Under the pieces are notes generated by a model. It did not search any database. It saw only the letters and a list, made by a program, of their open reading frames with translations, and was not told the origin of the DNA. Below, piece by piece: positions 16,226 through 25,702 of a stretch of 64,000 bases of DNA (position 1 is the first letter of the stretch; each line of letters starts with the position of its first letter). The DNA is taken from positions 186,001-250,000 of the forward strand of contig CAVQUV010000021.1 of the NCBI GenBank assembly GCA_963716855.1, read 5' to 3'. A program made the translations under genes and the position numbers. Source of the stretch: JAGVSZ01 sp963716855 (GTDB lineage: Bacteria > Pseudomonadota > Gammaproteobacteria > Burkholderiales > SG8-39).

Positions 16226-18427
16226 CTACGCTGCCTGCAGCTTGGCGTACTCCAGCTGCAGCCATTTCATGCCCTGCGGGCCAAAATTGATCTGCACGCG
16301 CGCATCGGTGCCGCTGCCTTCAGCGTTGACGATGACGCCCTGGCCGAACTTGGCGTGCACGACGCTCTGCCCGATGCGGAACGGCAGGTTAGGCGCGCCG
16401 CCACCCGGCTCCTTGCGGTAGCGGGCGAGCGGCTCCGCGGTCTTCCAGGCGCTGTCGGCGACGAGCGGCCGGCCACGCGGCGTGAGCCATTTCAACACGC
16501 CCGCCGGGACCTCGTCGAGGAAGCGGCTCGAGACGTTGTACCGCGTCTGCCCGTGCAGCAGGCGCGTCTGCGCAAAGGTGAGGTAGAGGCGCGTCCGCGC
16601 GCGGGTGATCGCGACGTACATGAGCCGCCGCTCCTCCTCGAGGCCATCCTGCTCGGTGACGCTCTGTTCGTGCGGGAACAGCCCTTCTTCGAGGCCGGTA
16701 ATGAACACGACGTGGAACTCCAGTCCCTTCGCCGAATGGACGGTCATGAGCTGGATCGCGTCCATGCCCTCGGCCGCCTGATTCTCGCCCGACTCGAGCG
16801 CCGCATGCGCCAGGAACTGGCCGAGCGGATCGGGCGCGGCGGGCTGGGCGTCTTCCGCGGCATCCGCCGCGGCGGCCTGCGCGGCGTAAGTCTCGTCCTG
16901 GGTGAACGCCGCGGCCGCGTTCACGAGCTCCTCGAGGTTCTCGACGCGATCCGCACCGTCGCGCTCGTTCTTGTAGTGATCGAGCAGGCCGCTCGCGTGG
17001 AGCATGTGCTCCACGACCTCGTGCAGCGGTACGCCCTGCGTGCCCTGCCGGATCGTGTCGATCAGCTTCGCGAAGGCGCCGACTGCGGCTCCGGCCTTGC
17101 CGGCCACCTGCGGAACCGCCTGCCACAGGCTCGTGCCGCCCGCGGCGGCCGCATCCTGCAAGGCCTCGATCGTGCGCGCGCCGATGCCGCGCGCCGGAAA
17201 GTTCACGACCCGCAGCAGCGCGCCGTCGTCGTCGCGGTTGGCGAGCAGACGCAGGTACGCGAGCGCGTGCTTGATCTCCTGGCGCTCGAAGAAACGCAGC
17301 CCGCCGTACACGCGATACGGGATGCCCTGCGTGAAGAGCGCGTGCTCGATCACCCGCGACTGCGCGTTCGAGCGGTAGAGAATCGCGATGTCCCGCCGCG
17401 CGAGGCCCTCGCGCAGCAGGTTCTGGACTTCGTCGGCGACGAAATGCGCCTCGTAGCCGTCCGACTGCGCTTCGTAGACGCGCAGCGGCTCGCCTTCGCC
17501 CGCCGCGGTCCACAGGTTCTTGCCGAGGCGCTTGCGGTTGTGGGAGATGAGCGCGTTCGCGGCGTTCAGGATGTTGCCGTGCGAGCGGTAGTTCTGCTCG
17601 AGCCGGATCACGTTCCGCACGCGGAACTCGCGCTCGAGGTCGGCCATGTTGCCGACGTTCGCGCCCCGAAAGGCGTAGATGGACTGATCGTCGTCCCCCA
17701 CGGCGAAGATCGCGTTCTCTTGGCCTGCGAGGAGCTTCAGCCAGCGGTACTGCAGTCGGTTCGTGTCCTGGAACTCGTCCACGAGGATGTGGCGGAAGCG
17801 GCTCTGGTAGTGCGCGCGCAGGATCTCGTTCCTCTGGAGCAGCTCGTAGCAGCGCAGGAGCAGCTCCGGGAAATCGACCGCGCCCTCCTTCTGACACTGT
17901 TCGTCGTAGGCCGCGTAGAGCTCCGCGTTGCGCCGGCTCGCCTCGTCGTGGATCGGGACGTCCTTCGGCCGCTGTCCCTCTTCCTTGGCGGCGTTGATGA
18001 ACCACTGCACCTGCCTCGGCGGGTAGCGGTCCTCGTCGACGTTCAGGCTCTTCAGCACCCGCTTCACCGCACCGAGCTGGTCCTGCGAGTCGAGGATCTG
18101 GAAGAGCTGCGGCAGGCCGGCGTCGCGATGGTGTGCGCGCAGCATGCGATTGCACAGGCCGTGGAACGTGCCGATCCACATTCCGCGCGTGCTGACCGGC
18201 AGCATCGCGGAAACGCGCGTGAGCATCTCCCGGGCGGCCTTGTTCGTGAACGTGACCGCGAGGATGCTCGCGGGCGAGGCGTTGCCCGTCTGGATCAGCC
18301 ACGCGATGCGCGTCGTCAGGACGCGCGTCTTGCCCGATCCGGCGCCCGCGAGGATCAGCGCGTGCTGGTTCGGAAGAGTGACCGCCTGGAGCTGCTCGGG
18401 GTTGAGATGTTCGAGAAGACTGGACAT
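16226..18427 (-). CDS. uvrD: ATP-dependent DNA helicase of the UvrD/PcrA type
   Basis: This superfamily 1A 3'-5' helicase acts in nucleotide excision and mismatch repair. The 733-residue protein has the Q-motif LNPEQLQAV, the Walker A LAGAGSGKT (27-35), motif Ia VTFTNKAAREM, motif II VDEFQDTN, motif III GDDDQSIYAFRGA, motif IV LEQNYRS, motif V TVHSAKGLEF and motif VI YVAITRA. The C-terminal extension, with a tudor-like SVVHAKFGQGVIV, resembles UvrD and PcrA rather than Rep. The ATG at 18427 (MSSLLEHLN) fits the family start. It is convergent with no neighbour and is divergent from the small unknown gene at 18688. Confidence 0.95.
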   Translation of the reverse strand: MSSLLEHLNPEQLQAVTLPNQHALILAGAGSGKTRVLTTRIAWLIQTGNASPASILAVTFTNKAAREMLTRVSAMLPVSTRGMWIGTFHGLCNRMLRAHHRDAGLPQLFQILDSQDQLGAVKRVLKSLNVDEDRYPPRQVQWFINAAKEEGQRPKDVPIHDEASRRNAELYAAYDEQCQKEGAVDFPELLLRCYELLQRNEILRAHYQSRFRHILVDEFQDTNRLQYRWLKLLAGQENAIFAVGDDDQSIYAFRGANVGNMADLEREFRVRNVIRLEQNYRSHGNILNAANALISHNRKRLGKNLWTAAGEGEPLRVYEAQSDGYEAHFVADEVQNLLREGLARRDIAILYRSNAQSRVIEHALFTQGIPYRVYGGLRFFERQEIKHALAYLRLLANRDDDGALLRVVNFPARGIGARTIEALQDAAAAGGTSLWQAVPQVAGKAGAAVGAFAKLIDTIRQGTQGVPLHEVVEHMLHASGLLDHYKNERDGADRVENLEELVNAAAAFTQDETYAAQAAAADAAEDAQPAAPDPLGQFLAHAALESGENQAAEGMDAIQLMTVHSAKGLEFHVVFITGLEEGLFPHEQSVTEQDGLEEERRLMYVAITRARTRLYLTFAQTRLLHGQTRYNVSSRFLDEVPAGVLKWLTPRGRPLVADSAWKTAEPLARYRKEPGGGAPNLPFRIGQSVVHAKFGQGVIVNAEGSGTDARVQINFGPQGMKWLQLEYAKLQAA

Positions 18428-18577
18428 GCCACAGGCGCGAAAGAGGCGGCGAGTATAGCAGCCGACCCTGCGCACTCCGGATGCGCACCAGTGCCCCGGA
18501 ATGGTGCTCAGAATGTGTCGGGATCCCGCGACACAGCAGATAGAGGAACTTTTCTACATCAACGTGTTATACATGAG

Positions 18578-18613
18578 TTGACGTGATATATGGTGCGATG
18601 CAATATGCACCAT
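18578..18613 (+). promoter_or_regulatory. Putative promoter with overlapping inverted repeat
   Basis: In a locally AT-rich gap, TTGACG (18578-18583) is followed after 17 bases by CAATAT (18601-18606), a weak -10. The inverted repeat ATGGTGC (18590-18596) / GCACCAT (18607-18613) overlaps the spacer, the -10 and the likely start of transcription. That is the position expected for a repressor operator controlling the gene at 18688. Confidence 0.4.
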
Positions 18614-18687
18614 GTCCCGTGCCCGGCGAACGGCCCACGAAGCCCGTTAGCCGAGCCCTCCACTGCCCACGAGGCGAAAGACCGAAG

Positions 18688-19056
18688 ATGCAGAAGCTGA
18701 AACTGCTGCCCTGGCTCGCGCGCCGTCAAGACGTGCCCCTGGAACGCGCCGAAGAACTCTGGCGACAGGCCGTCGCGCTGGCCGACTTCGAGCACGGCGC
18801 GGACGCACAGACGAGTGACTACTGGGCGTACGCGATGCGCACGCTGCTCAAACTCCTGCGCTGCGACGGGGCTGCTCTCGTCGACGCCGCAGCGCTCGAG
18901 CAGCCGCACGCGCTGCTCAAATCGCGCACCGCGGTGCCCCTGATCGATTCGCAGCGCCGTCTCGGTGTGGCGGCGTTCGACGCCGCCGAAGCCTTCCTGC
19001 ACGCCGCCAACGACTACTGGAGCCGCGCGCTGCACGTCGTCGACGCGCGGCGCTGA
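18688..19056 (+). CDS. Conserved hypothetical protein
   Basis: I do not recognise this 122-residue protein. It is soluble and mostly helical, with a basic start (MQKLKLLPWLARR), a central WRQAVALADFEHGADAQTSDYWAYAM and a late HAANDYWSRAL segment. The repeated D-Y-W motif is notable. The ATG at 18688 has GGCGAAAGACCGAAG before it. An in-frame ATG at 18583 lies inside the putative promoter and would add 35 unlikely residues. It stands alone between uvrD and the FecR-like gene, with its own apparent promoter and inverted repeat upstream. Confidence 0.65.
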   Translation: MQKLKLLPWLARRQDVPLERAEELWRQAVALADFEHGADAQTSDYWAYAMRTLLKLLRCDGAALVDAAALEQPHALLKSRTAVPLIDSQRRLGVAAFDAAEAFLHAANDYWSRALHVVDARR

Positions 19057-19107
19057 CACCCCCTAGCCGGCCTAGATGCCGAGCTCGCGCGCGAGCCGGC
19101 CGCACTG

Positions 19108-19997
19108 CTACTGCGTCACGCGCGGCGCGGACACGCCGTACTTGCCCGCGAGGCTTGCGGCGAGCGCCTCGGCCTCCGCTTGCGACGGCAGCTGCGCGAT
19201 GCGCACGTCGTACGCGCGCCGGCCCTGCACCCGCTTCGAATCGAGCTCCGCCGCATAACCGGCGGCGCGCACGTCCTGGTACACGCGCAGCACGTCGTTC
19301 TCGGATTCGCCGCTCGCGAGCACGACCTTCCACCGGCCGCCGCGCCGCGCCGCGCCCGTGCCCACCCCGATTTCGGTCTCCTCCGCCCACTGCTTGAGCT
19401 GATCGGCGTTGACCGGTTGCACGGGGAGCGCCGGCCGGCCCCTCGGCGCGATGTAGAACGACAGCGGCTGATCCATGGCGACCGGCGGATCGCCTGCACG
19501 GGTCACCTCGATCTTCCCCTCGATCAGGCACACGATGTCGCGGTCGGCCGCCGCCTTGCCCCACAGATCGGTGCCACGAATGCCGGCGGTGACCGTGGCG
19601 ACGCTGATGCTCACTTCGCGCCGCCGCGCCTTGGCAAGCGCATCGGTGGTAAACCGGAAGGCGCCGGCGAGCACGTTCATCGTCGAGGCGAACACGTTGT
19701 CCTTGCGCACCTGCACGTTCGCGAGCTTGAGCTGCGCGTTCTCGCCGAGCTTCACGGCGCTGCCTTCGGCGAGCTTGAGCCGCAGGCGCGCGTTCGCGCC
19801 GGTGCGCAGGTCGTCGTCAGACTGCAGCGTCATTCCCGGGGCGAGGGGGAACGCGGCAGTCCACCGCGCTCCACCCACGCAGGCATCTGCACCGCCTCCA
19901 CGACGGCCGGCGGCGGAGCGGCACGCTTGGGCTCGTCCGCGGCCTGCGCCGCGACGACGACGAGCGCAGCAACGGCGATCACGATCAGGCGCTTCAT
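19108..19997 (-). CDS. FecR-domain protein with C-terminal SPOR domain, frameshifted as sequenced
   Basis: The gene begins at the ATG at 19997, right after a very strong GGAGGAGGAAG site, with a signal peptide (MKRLIVIAVAALVVVAAQAA). It reads PAWVERGG and then leaves frame at about 19860. The remainder continues one base back in another frame, as RWTAAFPLAPGMTLQSDDDL. Read across the shift, it is a FecR-type ligand-sensing domain (RTGANARLRLKLAEGS, VSVATVTAGIRGTDLWG) followed by a peptidoglycan-binding SPOR domain (about the last 75 residues, GGRWKVVLASGE to VSAPRV). A periplasmic, septum-directed role is plausible. The break is probably an assembly indel; a programmed -1 shift cannot be excluded. 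Confidence 0.75.
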
Positions 19998-20083
19998 GCG
20001 TGCTTCCTCCTCCCACGGCGGTCCAGCGATTCTACGAGGCGCGTTCCCGACCGGATGAGCGCAGGGCGGAACTAGTGCACAGC

Positions 20084-20089
20084 TATAAT
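20084..20089 (+). promoter_or_regulatory. -10 element TATAAT upstream of leuS
   Basis: TATAAT lies 30 bases before the leuS ATG, within GCTATAATTCCGCC. It has no recognisable -35 at 17 or 18 bases. The flanking bases match the elements at 448 and 51235. Confidence 0.4.
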
Positions 20090-20119
20090 TCCGCCCTTTC
20101 CGACAGCAAGATAGCCGCA

Positions 20120-22766
20120 ATGGATCAGGTTTACCACCCGGGGAAGGTCGAGCGCGAGGCGCAGGCGTTCTGGGACGAGACGCACGCGTTCCGCGCCGTC
20201 GAGACCCCGGGCAAGCGCAAGTACTACTGCCTGTCGATGTTCCCCTATCCGTCGGGGAAGCTCCACATGGGGCACGTGCGCAACTACACGATCGGCGACG
20301 TGCTCACGCGCTACTACCGGATGCGCGGCTACAACGTGCTGCAGCCGATGGGCTGGGACGCGTTCGGCCTGCCGGCGGAGAACGCGGCGATGGCGAACCG
20401 CGTGCCGCCGGCGCAATGGACCTACGACAACATCGCCTACATGAAGAGGCAGCTCCGGTCGCTCGGCTTTGCGATCGACTGGGAGCGTGAGCTCGCGACC
20501 TGCAAGCCCGACTACTACCGCTGGAACCAGTGGCTGTTCCTGCGCATGCTCGAGAAGGGCATCGCCTACAAGCACACCGGCGTGGTGAACTGGGACCCCG
20601 TCGACCAGACCGTGCTCGCCAACGAGCAGGTGATCGATGGCCGCGGCTGGCGCACCGGCGCGGTGGTCGAGAAGCGCGAAATTCCGATGTACTACCTCCG
20701 CATCACCCAGTACGCGGAGGAACTGCTCGCGGCGCTGGACACGCTGCCCGGCTGGCCGGAGCGCGTGAAGCTGATGCAGGCGAACTGGATCGGCCGCAGC
20801 GAGGGCGTGAACTTCGGCTTCCCGTACGAGCTCGAGGGCGAAAAGAAGCTGATGCGCGTGTTCACCACGCGCGCCGACACGATCATGGGCGTGACCTTCT
20901 GCGCGGTGGCGGCCGAGCATCCGCTCGCTGCGGCGGCCGCGAAGCGCGACGCGAAGCTCGCCGCATTCGTGGAGGAGTGCAAGCACGGCAGCGTGATGGA
21001 GGCCGATCTCGCGACGATCGAGAAGAAAGGGATGCCCACCGGGCTGTTCGTGACGCACCCGCTCACCGGGGCGCAGGTGGAGGTGTGGATCGGCAACTAC
21101 GTCCTGATGGGTTACGGCGAGGGCGCCGTAATGGGCGTGCCTGCGCACGACGAGCGCGACTTCGAGTTTGCGAAGAAGTACGGGCTCCGGATCAAGCCGG
21201 TGATCGACGGTCGCCGGCAAGCCCTACAGCACGGACGCGTGGGAGGCGTGGTACGCGGACAAGGAGAACGGGGTCTGCGTCAACTCGGGCAAGTACGACG
21301 GGTTGAACTACAAGGACGCGACCGACGCCATTGCCGCCGACCTGGCGGCGAAGGGCCTCGGCGGCAAGCAGGTGCAATGGCGTCTGCGCGACTGGGGTAT
21401 CTCGCGCCAGCGCTACTGGGGCACGCCGGTGCCGCTGGTGCACTGCCCCGCGTGCGGCGACGTGCCGGTGCCAGACAAGGATCTGCCGGTCGTGCTGCCC
21501 GAGGACTGCGTCCCCGACGGCAGCGGCAACCCGCTCGATAAACGCGCCGAATTCGTGAACACGCCGTGTCCGAAGTGCGGCGAGCCTGCGCGACGCGAGA
21601 CGGACACGATGGATACGTTCGTCGACTCGTCGTGGTACTTCAGCCGCTTCGCGAGCCCGGACGCGAGCACGGCGATGGTCGATGCGCGCGTGAACTACTG
21701 GCTGCCGGTCGACCAGTACATCGGCGGCATCGAGCATGCCATCCTGCACCTGCTGTACGCACGCTTCTGGTCGAAGGTGATGCGGGACCTCGGGCTCGTG
21801 AAGTTCGACGAGCCGTTTGCGAACCTGCTCACGCAGGGGATGGTGCTAAACGAGGTCTTCGTGCTCGTCGACGAGAAAGGCAAGCGCACGTTCTATGCGC
21901 CCGAGGAGCTCGATATCGAGCGCGACGCCTCCGGCCGCGTAGTCAAAGCGACCACGAAGGAAGTTGGCTTGTCGGTCCCGTACGGGGGCATCTCGACGAT
22001 GTCGAAGTCGAGCCGGAACGGCGTCGACCCGCAGGATCTCATCGACAGGTTCGGCGCCGACACCTCGCGATTCTTCATCATCTTCACCAGTCCACCGGAG
22101 CAGACGCTCGAGTGGAACGACGCCGGCGTCGAGGGCGCGTCGCGGTTCCTCAAGCGCGTATGGAGCCTGGCGTACGATCTCTCGCCCCTCGTCGGCGCGG
22201 AATCGCAGAAGCGCGCGGGCGCGTATGCGCAGTACGCGTACCCGGCGGAGTGGCTCGGCAAGCATCCGCAGCTCGCCGCGGCGCGGCGCGAGATCCACGC
22301 CAACGTGAAGCAAGCGACCTACGACATCGATCGCCAGCAGTTCAACACGGTCGCCTCCGCGGCGATGAAGATCTACAACGCGCTGGCCGCCGTGCCGCGC
22401 ACCGGAGATGCCGCGCAAGCGGCCGTGACGCTGCTGCACGAGGGTGTCTCGATCCTGCTGCGCGTCCTGTACCCGATCGCACCGCACATCGCGCACGCGC
22501 TGTGGCGCGAGCTGGGTTACGCCGGCGACCCGATGACCGCCGCGTGGCCCGAAGCCGATCCGGCGGCGCTGGAGACCGACGAGGTCGAACTGGTGCTGCA
22601 GGTAAACGGCAAGCTGCGCGGACACCTGCGTGTGCCCAAGGACGCCGACAAGACGGCGATCGAGCGGCTCGCCCTGGCGCACGAAGCGGTCCTGAGACAC
22701 ACCGAAGGCCGGCCGCCGAAGAAGGTGATCGTCGTCCCGGGACGGCTGGTGAACGTCGTGGTGTAA
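20120..22766 (+). CDS. leuS: Leucyl-tRNA synthetase, one-base frameshift as sequenced
   Basis: This enzyme charges tRNA-Leu with leucine. The class I signature HMGH (residues 49-52) and MSKS (nucleotide 21999 onward), the editing domain (TTRADTIMG, GVPAHDERD) and the tRNA-binding C-terminus (LVLQVNGKLRG) are all present. Frame is lost after GTG ATC GAC at 21208: an extra G in the GG at 21209-21210 shifts the reading. Removing it restores VAGKPYSTDAWEAWYADKEN and joins the two halves into one protein of about 880 residues. LeuRS is essential, so the insertion is almost certainly a sequence error. The gene heads the leuS-lptE-holA run. Confidence 0.93.
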
Positions 22767-22784
22767 TGACGCCATGCGCATACC

Positions 22785-22842
22785 CGACATTCCGGCGCAG
22801 CCCGGAATCGAGCATCGGGACCACGGCGTGCGCCGGGACCGC
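22785..22842. repeat. Dispersed palindromic (REP-like) repeat between leuS and lptE
   Basis: This contains ATTCCGGCGCAGCCCGGAAT and CGGCGTGCGCCGG palindromes. On the minus strand it translates to the tell-tale DSGLRRN string seen in dispersed intergenic repeats of Betaproteobacteria. It resembles the element at 53268-53335. It implies that lptE starts downstream of it rather than at the ATG at 22774. Confidence 0.55.
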
Positions 22843-23349
22843 GTGCGCGCGCGACGCATGCTGCTCGCCGTGCTCGCTTGTGCGGCGCTTGCGCTCGCCG
22901 CCTGCGGCTTCAAGCTGCGCGGCCAGCAGACCTTCCCGTTCGATACGATCAGCGTGCCGGTCAACACGCCGCTCGGATTCGAGCTGAAGCGCAACATCGC
23001 CGCCGCGAACGACCAGACCAAGCTCGTCGAGAGCGCCGCCGATGCGGACGCCGTGCTGTCGATCATGAGCGAGGCGCAGGAAAAGGTCATCCTCTCGCTC
23101 AACACGCAGGGCCGCGTGACCGAATACCAGCTGCGCTACCGCGTCGCGTTCCGCGTGTCGACCCCGAAGGGCCTCGACTTCATCCCGCCCACCTCCCTGC
23201 TGCTCACCCGGGACATCACCTTCAACGACCAGGTGCTCGCGAAGGAGACCGAGGAGGCGCAGCTCTACAGGGAGATGCGCTCCGACCTGGTGCAGCAGAT
23301 CATCCGCCGGCTGGCTGCCGCAAAGCCGCTGGTGGCCGAAACCGAGTAG
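22843..23349 (+). CDS. lptE: LPS-assembly lipoprotein LptE
   Basis: LptE plugs the LptD barrel and is needed to insert lipopolysaccharide in the outer membrane. The product has a lipoprotein signal (MLLAVLACAALALAAC) with lipobox LAAC and the acylated Cys followed by GFKLRGQ, the standard LptE opening. The mature part (TISVPVNTPLGFELKR, SIMSEAQEKVILSLN, REMRSDLVQQIIRRL) fits the family. I chose the GTG at 22843, which gives a basic n-region and has a GGGA just before it. The upstream in-frame ATG at 22774 would run through a REP-like repeat. It sits between leuS and holA as usual in Betaproteobacteria. Confidence 0.9.
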   Translation: MRARRMLLAVLACAALALAACGFKLRGQQTFPFDTISVPVNTPLGFELKRNIAAANDQTKLVESAADADAVLSIMSEAQEKVILSLNTQGRVTEYQLRYRVAFRVSTPKGLDFIPPTSLLLTRDITFNDQVLAKETEEAQLYREMRSDLVQQIIRRLAAAKPLVAETE

Positions 23350-23361
23350 GGTGAAGCCGCC

Positions 23362-24366
23362 GTGCCGCAGGTCAGGGCCGACCAGCTCGACGTCCATCTT
23401 GCCCGCGTGCTTGCGCCACTCTACGTCGTCCACGGCGACGAGCCGCTGCTCGCGATGGAGGCGGCGGACGCGATCCGCGCCAAGGCGCGCGCCGAGGGCC
23501 ACGCGGAGCGCGAAGTCCATCTCGTCGAGCGGTACTACGACTGGGACCGCCTCGCGGCTTCCGCGGCCGCGCTCTCGCTGTTCGCGAGCCGCAGGCTGAT
23601 CGAGCTGCGCATTCCGTCCGGGAAGCCCGGCACCGACGGCGCTGCGGCGATCACCGCCTATTGCGCCGCGCTGCAGCCCGACATCGTCACGCTCGTCACG
23701 CTGCCGCGGCTCGATCGCGCCGGCCAGAACTCGGCCTGGTTCGGCGCCCTGTCCGGCGCCGGCGTCGTGGTCAACGTCTTCCCGGTCGAGCGCCGCACGC
23801 TGCCGCTCTGGATCGGCGCGCGCCTCGCGCGACAGAAGCAGCGGGCCGCGGAGGACGCGCTCGCGTTCATCGCCGACTGCGTCGAGGGCAACCTGCTCGC
23901 GGCGCACCAGGAGATCCAGAAGCTCGGTCTGCTCTATCCGCCCGGCGACCTCGCGTTCGAGCAGGTGCGCGACGCGGTGCTGGACGTCGCGCGCTTCGAG
24001 GTGTCGCAGCTGTCGGAGGCGATGCTCTCCGGAGATCGTGCGCGGCTCGCGCGCGTGCTCGACGGGCTCGCCGGCGAGGGGGAAGCGCCGCCGCGGGTGT
24101 TGTGGGTCATGTCCGACGACGTGCGCGCGGTCACCCGCGTCCAGCGGGGACTCGCCGAGGGCCGCAACGCCGCCGACCTGTTCCGCGAGTGCCGCGTCTG
24201 GGGCGAGGCGCGCCAGCGCCTCGTCGCGGCCGCCGCGCGTCGCATGGCGCACGAGGCGCTGGATGCCGCTCTGGCGCAGGCCGCTGCGGTCGACCGGACG
24301 ATCAAGGGCCTGGCGAAGGGCGACCCGTGGGACGAGTTGCTGCAGCTGGGCTTACGGTTCGCGTAG
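23362..24366 (+). CDS. holA: DNA polymerase III subunit delta
   Basis: This is the delta subunit of the clamp-loader complex, which opens the beta sliding clamp. The 334-residue protein starts with the N-terminal AAA+-like lid segment YVVHGDEPLLAMEAADAIR, has the linker LPRLDRAGQ and the helical collar domain with LAAHQEIQKLGLLYP at the C-terminal half. It starts with GTG, 12 bases after the lptE stop. The order leuS-lptE-holA-proA is conserved in Betaproteobacteria. Confidence 0.93.
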   Translation: MPQVRADQLDVHLARVLAPLYVVHGDEPLLAMEAADAIRAKARAEGHAEREVHLVERYYDWDRLAASAAALSLFASRRLIELRIPSGKPGTDGAAAITAYCAALQPDIVTLVTLPRLDRAGQNSAWFGALSGAGVVVNVFPVERRTLPLWIGARLARQKQRAAEDALAFIADCVEGNLLAAHQEIQKLGLLYPPGDLAFEQVRDAVLDVARFEVSQLSEAMLSGDRARLARVLDGLAGEGEAPPRVLWVMSDDVRAVTRVQRGLAEGRNAADLFRECRVWGEARQRLVAAAARRMAHEALDAALAQAAAVDRTIKGLAKGDPWDELLQLGLRFA

Positions 24367-24403
24367 GGCGGATCCGAGCGCTTCCGTAGGCTAAACTTGC
24401 TGC

Positions 24404-25684
24404 ATGGACGTCAAGGCGTACATGCAGGACCTCGGCCGGCGCGCGCGCGCCGCGTCGCGCGTGGTCGCGAAGGCGGATACCGAGACCAAGAACCGCGCGC
24501 TGGGCGCAATGGCGGCAGCGGTGCGCCGCGATGGGGCGACGATTCTCGCCGCCAATGCGCAGGACGTCGCGGCCGCGCGCGCCGCAGGCCTCGCGCCCGC
24601 GATGGTCGACCGGCTCACGCTGACCGACACGTCGGTCGAGTCGATGGCGGAAGGCCTGGAGCAGGTCGCGGCGCTCCCCGATCCGGTAGGTGCGATCACC
24701 GAGCTCGCGGAGCGGCCGACCGGGATCAAGGTCGGCCGGATGCGCGTGCCGCTCGGCGTGATCGGGATCGTCTACGAGTCGCGCCCGAACGTCACCGCGG
24801 ACGCCGCGGCGCTCTGCCTCAAGTCGGGCAACGCCTGCATCCTGCGCGGCGGCTCGGAGGCGATTCACGCCAATCTGGCGATCGCAGCGTGCGTGCACGC
24901 GGGTCTGCGCGCGGCGGGGTTGCCGGAGGACGCGGTGCTCGTCGTGAACACCCCCGACCGCGCGGCCGTGGGCGAGCTCCTGCGCATGCACGACTACGTG
25001 GACATCATCGTCCCGCGCGGCGGCAAGGCGCTGGTCGAACGCGTCATCGCCGAGTCGCGCATCCCGATGATCAAGCACCTCGACGGCGTGTGCCACGTCT
25101 ACATCGACGAGCGCGCCGACCTCGACAAGGCGGTGCGCATCGCCGACAACGCGAAGACGCAGCGCTACGGCACCTGCAACACGATGGAAACGCTGCTCGT
25201 GCACGCGGCCGTCGCTCCGCGCGTGCTGCCGGCGCTCGCGCGCATCTACGCCGCGAAAGGCGTCGAGCTCCGCTGCGACGACGCGGCGGCGAAGGTGATC
25301 CGCGACGCGCTCGACGGGGCGGCGCCGGCGATCAAGCCCGCGGCCGAGCAGGACTGGTACACCGAATGGCTCGCGCCGGTGCTCGGCGTGCGCGTCGTGA
25401 AGAGCCTCGACGAGGCGATGGACCACATCGCCAAGTACGGCTCGCAGCACACCGACGCGATCGTCACGGAGGACGACGCGCGCGCGCAGCGGTTCCTGCG
25501 CGAGGTCGACTCGAGCTCGGTGATCGTGAACGCCTCGACGCGCTTCGCCGACGGCTACGAGTACGGGCTGGGCGCCGAGATCGGCATCTCGACCGACAAG
25601 CTGCACGCACGCGGGCCGGTGGGGCTGGAAGGACTCACCTCGCAGAAGTACGTCGTACTGGGCACCGGGCAGGTGCGCACCTGA
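24404..25684 (+). CDS. proA: Gamma-glutamyl phosphate reductase
   Basis: This NADPH-dependent enzyme makes glutamate-5-semialdehyde, the second step of proline synthesis. The 426-residue protein has the aldehyde-dehydrogenase fold, LGVIGIVYESRPNVTADAA, the Gly-rich LKSGNACILRGGSEA, and the catalytic Cys in RYGTCNTMETLLVH. It closes with GLGAEIGISTDKLHARGPVGLEGL. The length is standard. It starts 37 bases after holA, so it probably belongs to the same transcript or has a weak promoter of its own (TAAACT just upstream). Confidence 0.96.
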   Translation: MDVKAYMQDLGRRARAASRVVAKADTETKNRALGAMAAAVRRDGATILAANAQDVAAARAAGLAPAMVDRLTLTDTSVESMAEGLEQVAALPDPVGAITELAERPTGIKVGRMRVPLGVIGIVYESRPNVTADAAALCLKSGNACILRGGSEAIHANLAIAACVHAGLRAAGLPEDAVLVVNTPDRAAVGELLRMHDYVDIIVPRGGKALVERVIAESRIPMIKHLDGVCHVYIDERADLDKAVRIADNAKTQRYGTCNTMETLLVHAAVAPRVLPALARIYAAKGVELRCDDAAAKVIRDALDGAAPAIKPAAEQDWYTEWLAPVLGVRVVKSLDEAMDHIAKYGSQHTDAIVTEDDARAQRFLREVDSSSVIVNASTRFADGYEYGLGAEIGISTDKLHARGPVGLEGLTSQKYVVLGTGQVRT

Positions 25685-25702
25685 CAGGCGAAGGGAGCTC
25701 GC

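Noticed and set aside
15266..18586. Very long plus-strand frame of 1106 codons
   Set aside because: It is antisense to the exported methyltransferase and uvrD, with high Arg/Val content and no domain. High GC leaves such mirror frames open.
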